A DNA stretch of 64,000 bases from Gigaspora margarita (Eukaryota; Glomeromycota; Glomeromycetes; Diversisporales; Gigasporaceae): positions 95,174 through 159,173 of the forward strand of contig WTPW01000022.1 in the NCBI GenBank assembly GCA_009809945.1. The letters are read 5' to 3'. This document shows positions 57,479 through 64,000 of this stretch, in pieces. Below the pieces are notes generated by a model. The model saw only the letters and a list, made by a program, of their open reading frames with translations, was not told where the DNA came from and did no database searches. Positions within the stretch are counted from its first letter, which is position 1; every line of letters starts with the position of its first letter. The position numbers and the translations under genes are program-made.

Positions 57479-58486
57479 AGGGTGTGGCGATATAGTGTAG
57501 TTGGATAGTTGTCACCCCCCAAGCAATTTGCAACAAAGGTACATGAGTTCGAATCGCACTAGAGACATTTTCAGAAAATTATATCTGTATTACTGTACTG
57601 TCTATCTGCGACATAAATTTGGGTCATAGGATCTGTAGCCTGGGTCGCACCAATCAAATTGGGAGCTGTGGAGCTAATTATGTACAACATGACCAATATA
57701 GCATAAAAATTCTGGGATATTGCAGGGACAAAACATGCTTGGCAAGACCTGAATGGAGAAGTAATCGAGCTTTCAACAGTGCACAAAGAACAGAATCGGA
57801 TAGAGAAGCCAGATGAGCAAAAGCCCCTATGGCAAGAGGGGTCCACCAACCTGGCTGCCAGAGTCACACCGGAGGAAAAGAACATGCGTTACAGAAGCAT
57901 GGACCAAGAAAAGGGAGACCTAAGGCATCCTAACACTGGGCTGACTGATCCTTCTGGGCCAACTAAATTGGTAGTTCAGAATACTAGTAATATCTTGAAG
58001 AGGATGAGATGGGTGTACTGGGGTAAAGTGAACTTCGCAAGGGCAGAAGTAGGTAATGGTAGTAGTTTAATAGTTAACTCTGACTGCAAGTATATAGGTA
58101 AAGCTGTAGCAGATATTACTAAAGTGTAGGTGAATACCTAAGTAGGATAGGTACTGCTATACCAGGTTTACTACAGGGGCAAATGCCCTCTGTAAGGGGT
58201 TTGGCTAAAGCCTCTGGGTACTTCTCACGGTAAATTAGCTCCTATAAGAGGTCTATTGGAAGGAACATAGGACATGGATAGAAGCCAGAGGGTTTAAATA
58301 GGCAATCCCATAGTTGGGTTGTAGGTATAGCAGCTAGTGTGGAATGATACCAAAAGTGTAAGTAGCTGGTTGTACTCTTGTTATACAAATGTAATATGTG
58401 GCATAGTCGTTATGACCAGGCCAACCCGTTTGTACCAATAAAGTGCCAGAGTACCTAAGTGGTCACTTTAATATAAAAAAAATAAT
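57479..58486 (+). mobile_element. Long SINE, family B, full-length copy
   Basis: The tRNA-like head GGTGTGGCGATATAGTGTAG contains the A box TAGTGTAGTTGG, with the B box GAGTTCGAATCGC at 57545-57557. The roughly 900-bp body matches 26148-27098, with no frame preserved between the two. It ends ACCAATAAAGTGCCAGAGTA, then an A-rich tail. A perfect 17-bp duplication AATAATAAAAAGTTCTT occupies 57462-57478 and 58487-58503. Confidence 0.93.
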
Positions 58487-58733
58487 AATAATAAAAAGTT
58501 CTTTAATATTGATAAATATTTTAAAATATATGTATTTTGATCTTTCAAACAAGCTTGCTTAAGTAATTATAATCAATTTATATAATAAACTTTGAACTTT
58601 ACTATGTGACAACTATTATCAATCATGGGGGTAGCTCATTTTTGGGAAAAGACATTAAAGTGATGATCACGTGATTGACTTCACTTTTGATTAGCTATTT
58701 AAGTTATTTCTATTAATGCACACCTTCTCTAAG

Positions 58734-60128
58734 CAGTGTTGGACTATAACCTTTTATGATCTATATGACCTTTATAACTAGTTATAAGCTATTTGGTCAT
58801 AAAATGAAAGCTATAACCTTATGACCTAAGATTAAAAAATTAACCAATTAAAAAGCCAAATTTATACTATTGAATTATATATAATATTCGACAAACAAAT
58901 ATTCCTCTACTTTTCATATTAGTTATTTGCAGTATTATGCAAAATTTTTTATATAAAAATTTGTTAAAGTTTTGTATATTTAATAATAGTATATATACTA
59001 TGAATATATAATATAAATCAATTCTTATTTTAAACTTATAGCTAATTAAAAAAGATTGCTCTTTTTTTATTTACTGGCTAGTAATCTGACAACAATATGT
59101 TTTATAAGTACACAACATAATTTTAGCTATTCTTATCAAAAAGCATTGCATTCATATGATATATTATTAATTGGATAAACTTGGCCATTAGTACCAAACA
59201 TTAAACTTTTATTAAGAATACACAGATCACATGTTATTTTTGTTAGTTTAGTGCTTTGATTGAGGCTTCATGTTAATGGCAAGGTTTTGATTTTTATTTT
59301 TATATGATTTTAGCTAATCATAAATATTGTTACACAAATATCATTATTTTTTATACAGTCATGGAACAATTTGTAAAACTTTTTTTTGTAAAGCACGAAT
59401 CCAGTTGGTCTCATCTAAATCAAATAATAAATTATGATAATTTTAATACAATCTAACTCATAGCCTATACAGTACAGTAAAGTTATTGCTGGTTAAATTA
59501 TAAAACTATAAGAATCAAAAAAATAATAAAAACCTTAAATAAATGGTCTTAAAGTTCATTTAAGAATGTCTGAAGTTTGTTACTTTTGATGATTTAAGCA
59601 TGTGTGAATTAATTCTTTGGCAAACATAAGAAAAAAATTTTAAATACATCCACCGTATAAGTATAAAAACTTAACCAAATTTGCTATAGAACTATATACA
59701 CTAAATTCTATCCTATTATTTTGATACACAAAAATTATATAACTCACTATATTTGCTTATGTATTTCTTGTTAAGATTTTATAGCAATTAAATTTTTTTT
59801 AGTGTAAGAAAAATAAAACTAATTCTGAACATTACCCATAAATTCTTCAAACCAAATATAATATTAAAAGTTCTCAAATTATCTAATTGAGTTTACTCAT
59901 AAATTTGCATCATGGTTTTGTATGACAGTGTTGCGCAGCTACCTTATTTATATTTAAAATATAGTAATTTTATATACTAGTTATATGACCAGGTCATAAT
60001 TGGTCATATGACTAATAGTCATATTGGTTATAAAAATAAGTTATAATTTATATAACCAAAACTTATATGACATTATGACTAGTGGTTATTTAAAAAATAT
60101 AATATGACCACATTTTTGGCCAACACTG
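58734..60128. mobile_element. hAT-type element (CAGTGTTGG ends), related to 34712
   Basis: CAGTGTTGGACTATAACC on the left and CAGTGTTGGCCAAAAATG read inward from the right. The flanking 8-mers TCTCTAAG and CCTCTAAA match at 6 of 8. Both subterminal regions carry TATGACC / GGTCATA phrases (TATATGACCAGGTCATAATT, TATGACTAGTGGTTAT), as does the MITE at 34712. The AT-rich 1.1-kb middle has no transposase frame. Confidence 0.75.
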
Positions 60129-60187
60129 CCTCTAAATGCACACTTATACCCAATCACAAGTGCATGCACTTAGGGGATGTGACTGTA

Positions 60188-61467
60188 CCAAACTTTCAAA
60201 TAAAGATTACTTAGCATATACCTAATCAAATTTGATCAAAATTTTTTATGTTAAGGGTTTGGAATATATAAATTATTTATTTATTATATGATCTTGATGG
60301 CAAAAATTTTTTTTCAATTAAAAAAACTTTTATTAAGATAGATTAATTAAACAATGCATAAAATGCAGTAATAATATGAATTTCTGCACTTAAACATTAT
60401 GATATAATCACATAGTATATATTTATCTATTGTATGAGAGGTTGTTTACTAAATATAACTTTAACAGGTAGGTTTTGTCTTGATGAAAGGCATGACAATC
60501 ACTATAGCAATATCTTTTTTATTATTGTCATTGGAATTGCACTAACTAAATATATTATAAACACATTGTATCAAAAAGAAGCTATTCTATAGATAGATAC
60601 AAATAGCTAGATAATTTAAAATTTGATTACTTATCTAATATATAATTGATTGATTGATTGAATGCTGTGGCAGTGAAGGTACAGTTGTAGATCACATTTT
60701 ATTGTTTTTTAATAGCTCTCTTAAACTTGTGCTTCTGTTGGTTGATTATCTAATATATAAAAACTATTTGAGTATAAAAAAAGTCAATTCAATGTTTACA
60801 AATTTGAAGTGTTTTGCATAATGGTCTTAATTAGATAAACTTAAAAAGTTCAAGTGCCAATAGATAAAAAAACCAGAATATTAATTAAAAACATAGTGAA
60901 TTTTAGTACATATTATAAAAAAATTACATTTCATTAAAGGTTCAAAAAATAATTCTAGATTTTTTTATTTTTCATAAATTTTTTTGATAAATGTCTAATT
61001 TTCTTAGCAATTCTTATAGTTTGTAGTTTTTATATCAATCTATTAAGCAATAAAAATCATAGTTATATCTAAAATGTGATTAGTATACTAAAACTAATAC
61101 AGCAATTATTATGCTTTAATATTTGATTGGTTATACAACCCATGATCAAAATATTAAGACTAAAATATTGATAAGCAAGTTATGATCAAAAATGCTATCA
61201 CAATACAAACTCATTAGCAATTGTTTAATCATAATAGCACCAAATTAACTTTAAACACATGTAGTATTGTAACAAAATTAAAAGCATTATAGTAATAATC
61301 TAATTTTTTTTTGTAAAAATTTTTATATTAAAATTGAATAGCAACCACAACTGTTAATTCTAATACTGCACAAAATTTTATAGTAAGAAATAAACAGTTA
61401 ATTCCAACACCAATGAATTCAATTACATATATAATTAGTACTACAAGTTAGCTAACCTAGCCTAGTC
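60188..61467. other. AT-rich region, nothing supported
   Basis: No convincing frame. GATTGATTGATTGAATG at 60648 is a simple repeat. TTTATCTAATATATA occurs twice at 60632 and 60748. Confidence 0.4.
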
Positions 61468-61475
61468 AGCCAAAC

Positions 61476-61625
61476 TAGAGCTGCAGACATTAGAATATCA
61501 ATGAATATATACTATGATGTTTGACATGATGTATATGATGTGATGTTTAATATGATTATAAATAAATTTTATATGACATGAAGAGTGACGTACTACCTTG
61601 GACCTTCTAAATATCTGCAGCTCTA
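61476..61625. mobile_element. Small hAT-type MITE (TAGAGCTGCAGA ends)
   Basis: TAGAGCTGCAGACATTAGAA on the left and TAGAGCTGCAGATATTTAGA read inward from the right. The flanks AGCCAAAC and GTCCAAAC match at 6 of 8. The 150-bp body contains ATGATGT repeats. Confidence 0.75.
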
Positions 61626-61948
61626 GTCCAAACATAGCTTAATTACTGTACCACTGCTATGGCTGAGCTGCGACGTGTGCAATAAACATTTTGTATACAA
61701 GCTTTTGTAGTAAATTATTGTATAAACTAAATTAAAAAAAAATGCTTTTTATAACCACACACTAAATAATAAACAAAAATTATTCTGAAAATTTATTCTA
61801 AATTCTGTGCAAAATTGCATAGTAAAAAATAGTAAGGCCTAAATTACCAAATTTTGACTAATAAAACTGCCAATACTCATTAAGTAAAAAATGTTTTTGA
61901 ACCAAATTTATAGTAAAGTAAATCTGTTTTTTAAAAAATTTCTTTTTA
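61626..61948. other. AT-rich spacer
   Basis: GGCTGAGCTGCGACGTGTGC at 61661 is the only GC-richer phrase; nothing further is supported. Confidence 0.35.
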
Positions 61949-62990
61949 CAGTATTCTAGTATATTATTGTAAACACTTTTTAAAAATTTATACAGAGCTA
62001 AATATTTAAAATATTTAGCTAAAAACCAAATTATAAATACTTTAAATCTGTATCTTTTAAATAAAAAAAAGGTTAAAAGATTTTATGCTACAGTTTTTAA
62101 AATAATTAAGTTTAATTAAAATATTAGATTTTTATATTTGACTAGTTTTTATTGTTGTATAAAATTAATTAAATAATTACTGTATAGCAAAAATTAATTT
62201 TTTATTAAGCTAATTGGATTTCAAAAATAAGCAAAAATTTTCAGTATGATAAATTACATATAATCTCAAATTTTTATAAAATTTTAAAAATTTTAAAGTA
62301 GTTATTATTTCTAAATATAGTAATACAATTATTAATTCAAAATTACATTAATTACCAAATATAGTAATTTTATTACTATATATAGTAATTAGAAAAATGT
62401 ATTTGTCACCACCTGCAACACGCCTTTTTTGTCACAGGTATATTTATAACTCAAAATTTTATTAAGATAACACCTACTGCACTTCTAACAAAAAATGATC
62501 CTTTTGCAATTCTGTATTAATCTTGATTCTAACTTTAACTTAATCTTACTTTAACATTAATAAGGCCTTAAGGCCTTATAGGCTGGTGACGCGTTGCAGG
62601 TAGTAACAAATACTTTTTTTCTAGTAATTAAATAAAATTTTTTTAAAAATCATAAAATTTTTAAGATATATGCAATTTGTTATGCTAAATAACTTTATTT
62701 AAAAAAAATTGCTAGTTTATTAATAAAAAATTTAAGTTTATATATTACTAAATTTAGTAATTATAGTTACTATAAAACTGTATTAAAATTTAGAAAATCA
62801 GTCAAATGTAATTTTAAAATTTTACTTAATCTTAATTATTTTAAAAACTATAGTATAAAATTTTTTAAACTTTTTTTTATTTAAAAGATATAGATTTAAA
62901 GAATTTATATTTAATTTTTAGCTTAATATCTTAGATATTTAGCTCTATAAAAATTTTTAAAAGTATTTACAATAATATGGTAGACCACTG
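61949..62990. mobile_element. Foldback with Tc1-type ends
   Basis: The right end, read inward CAGTGGTCTACCATATTATT, is the same terminus as that of the Tc1 element at 2859. The left end CAGTATTCTAGTATATTATT is a diverged form. TA flanks both (61947-61948, 62991-62992). Unlike 2859, the arms remain complementary for about 400 bp (ACAGAGCTAAATATTTAAAA / ATCTAAGATATTAAGC and beyond). A MITE (62396-62620) sits at the centre. No transposase. Confidence 0.75.
62396..62620. mobile_element. MITE with GTATTTGTCACCACC ends
   Basis: AATGTATTTGTCACCACCTG with CAACACGCC on the left and AAGTATTTGTTACTACCTGC with AACGCGTC read inward from the right. The interior carries CTAACTTTAACTTAATC and a palindrome AATAAGGCCTTAAGGCCTTA. 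Ends related to 13112. Confidence 0.72.
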
Positions 62991-63260
62991 TATATAGATA
63001 AAAATTTCAAAAAATAAAATTTTGGCAAAGTTAAGAATTTTGGAGATCATTGGTCTACAATACATAAATTATGAAACATTTGTAACCAATTGAATATTTT
63101 AACTATTCAGATTGCAGTAATTATCAAGACCACAAATTTATTAAATTGGTAAATATCATCAGTTAATGTTTTACTAGATATCCCTGATTATATTTAAAAT
63201 TTTTAATTTTGACTGAAATTTTGGTTTTTTTTTTGAAATTTTTGGCTACAAACAAGATAG

Positions 63261-63528
63261 ACCGTTAAAGCCAGATGCCTTTATATGTTTTTTATTATTT
63301 AATTAAAATTAGGATAAGGGTTAGTTAGAAGTATGGTTAGGAATGTCTTATAGGTAAAATTGCCTTCCTAGCATTTTTTATTAATGCTCCAAGACAGGTT
63401 TAGACACTTGCTTCTTGTAGTTATGGTGTTATTCATTTTTTTTTTGTATTGTCTCTTCAGGCTGATCCTTGATGATCATATTTACAATTTTTATTGGATA
63501 TTAGTCATGTGATGGCACCTGGCTTTAA
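63261..63528. mobile_element. MITE with CCGTTAAAGCCAG ends
   Basis: GACCGTTAAAGCCAGATGCC on the left and GATCCGTTAAAGCCAGGTGC read inward from the right. The interior (AAATTGCCTTCCTAGCATTT, CTCCAAGACAGGTTT) resembles that of the element at 40510. The target duplication is unclear. Confidence 0.65.
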
Positions 63529-63917
63529 CGGATCCCCAAAAAAGAAAATTTTTTGTCAAATAGATTTATTCTGTGATAAAATTGGTTCAAATATATTTTT
63601 TTATTTAATAATTATTAGCAGTTCTATTAGTAGAATTTTGTGTAATTTCTGGGCTTATTATTTTTTGTTATGTCTTTTTTGCATAAATTTAGGATAAATT
63701 TTCAAGGTGCTCTTGAGGTAGTTTTCATTTATTATTTAATGCATAATTATAAAATACATTTATTAATTTAGTTTATGCAATAAATTTGCTACAAAAGCTT
63801 GTTTATAAAATGTTTACTGTGGCTCAGCTACAGCTGGACTAGCAGCACTATCATAAACTACAGAAAATTAATTATCAAAATTTGTCAATAATTATTACTA
63901 AATTCATCATTTGCAGG

Positions 63918-64000
63918 AGGGTTCAAAATTTCTGGATTGGATGCATCAGATCTAGATCAGCACTTAGCCCAAGTTGTTAGCAAGTTCTATAGCAAAATTA
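63918..64000 (+). CDS. Possible exon, continues past the window end
   Basis: A good acceptor (CATCATTTGCAG) precedes an open frame GGFKISGLDASDLDQHLAQV followed by VSKFYSKI, running off the window. Composition and codon use look like protein, in contrast to the neighbouring AT-rich sequence. The family is unknown and the upstream exon was not found. Confidence 0.35.

Larger units (their letters stand above)
57015..60185. mobile_element. Pogo-like MITE expanded by two nested insertions
   Basis: CAGTTGCACCCCCAAGTGCA on the left and CAGTCACATCCCCTAAGTGC read inward from the right, TA on both sides (57013-57014, 60186-60187). After subtracting the SINE with one duplication and the hAT element with one duplication, about 740 bp remain. 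The core CTTAAGTAAACTTGTTTG at 57309 and its inverse CAAACAAGCTTGCTTAAG at 58548 are then the arms of a central palindrome. Confidence 0.75.

Noticed and set aside
60470..60560. Hydrophobic frame MKGMTITIAISFLLLSLELH
   Set aside because: Too short, with no partner exon or recognisable family.

Overview
The window is very AT-rich eukaryotic DNA with two N gaps, short GT-AG introns and very few genes. I read it as a fungal genome of the arbuscular-mycorrhizal (Glomeromycotina) type. That rests on inference: base composition, small introns with a TACTAAC branch site, Fot/pogo and Tc1 transposases, a type-II membrane GT31 glycosyltransferase, and an overwhelming load of small foldback elements. 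No prokaryotic features (operons, Shine-Dalgarno sites, CRISPR) are present.

Layout. 1-5.5 kb: AT-rich repeats, a partial copy of a large TIR element and an internally deleted Tc1 element. 6.2-13.8 kb: a palindrome made of palindromes, then a satellite-like array split by a 5'-truncated LINE (endonuclease end, RT, RNase H, zinc motif; many stops). 13.8-19.4 kb: a long inverted-repeat pair enclosing three hAT-type insertions and A-rich minisatellites. 19.8-24.7 kb: an array of roughly 100-bp repeats broken by a 2.5-kb TIR element and a tRNA-headed SINE. 26.1-27.1 kb: a 5'-truncated SINE. 27.6-33.9 kb: the only gene island, with a frameshifted GT31 glycosyltransferase on the minus strand and an apparently intact five-exon amino acid transporter on the plus strand. 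34.7-38.8 kb: a Fot/pogo element inserted in a palindromic hAT-like MITE. 39-64 kb: a dense patchwork of MITEs, SINEs, foldbacks and a second copy of the 2.5-kb element carrying two SINEs, ending in a possible exon.

The main result is the stratigraphy. Target-site duplications resolve many insertions: 8 bp for hAT-like elements, TA for Tc1/pogo-like elements and 14-17 bp for SINEs. Removing the pogo element and one TA restores a palindrome with two equal 205-bp arms. A short core, AAGTAAACTTGTTC (or AAGTAAAGTTGTTC), recurs in inverted pairs inside several otherwise different foldback elements, and a roughly 115-bp hairpin module recurs near the ends of pogo-like elements. I do not recognise either from described families. 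All similarity statements come from reading the sequence by eye; no database search was run.
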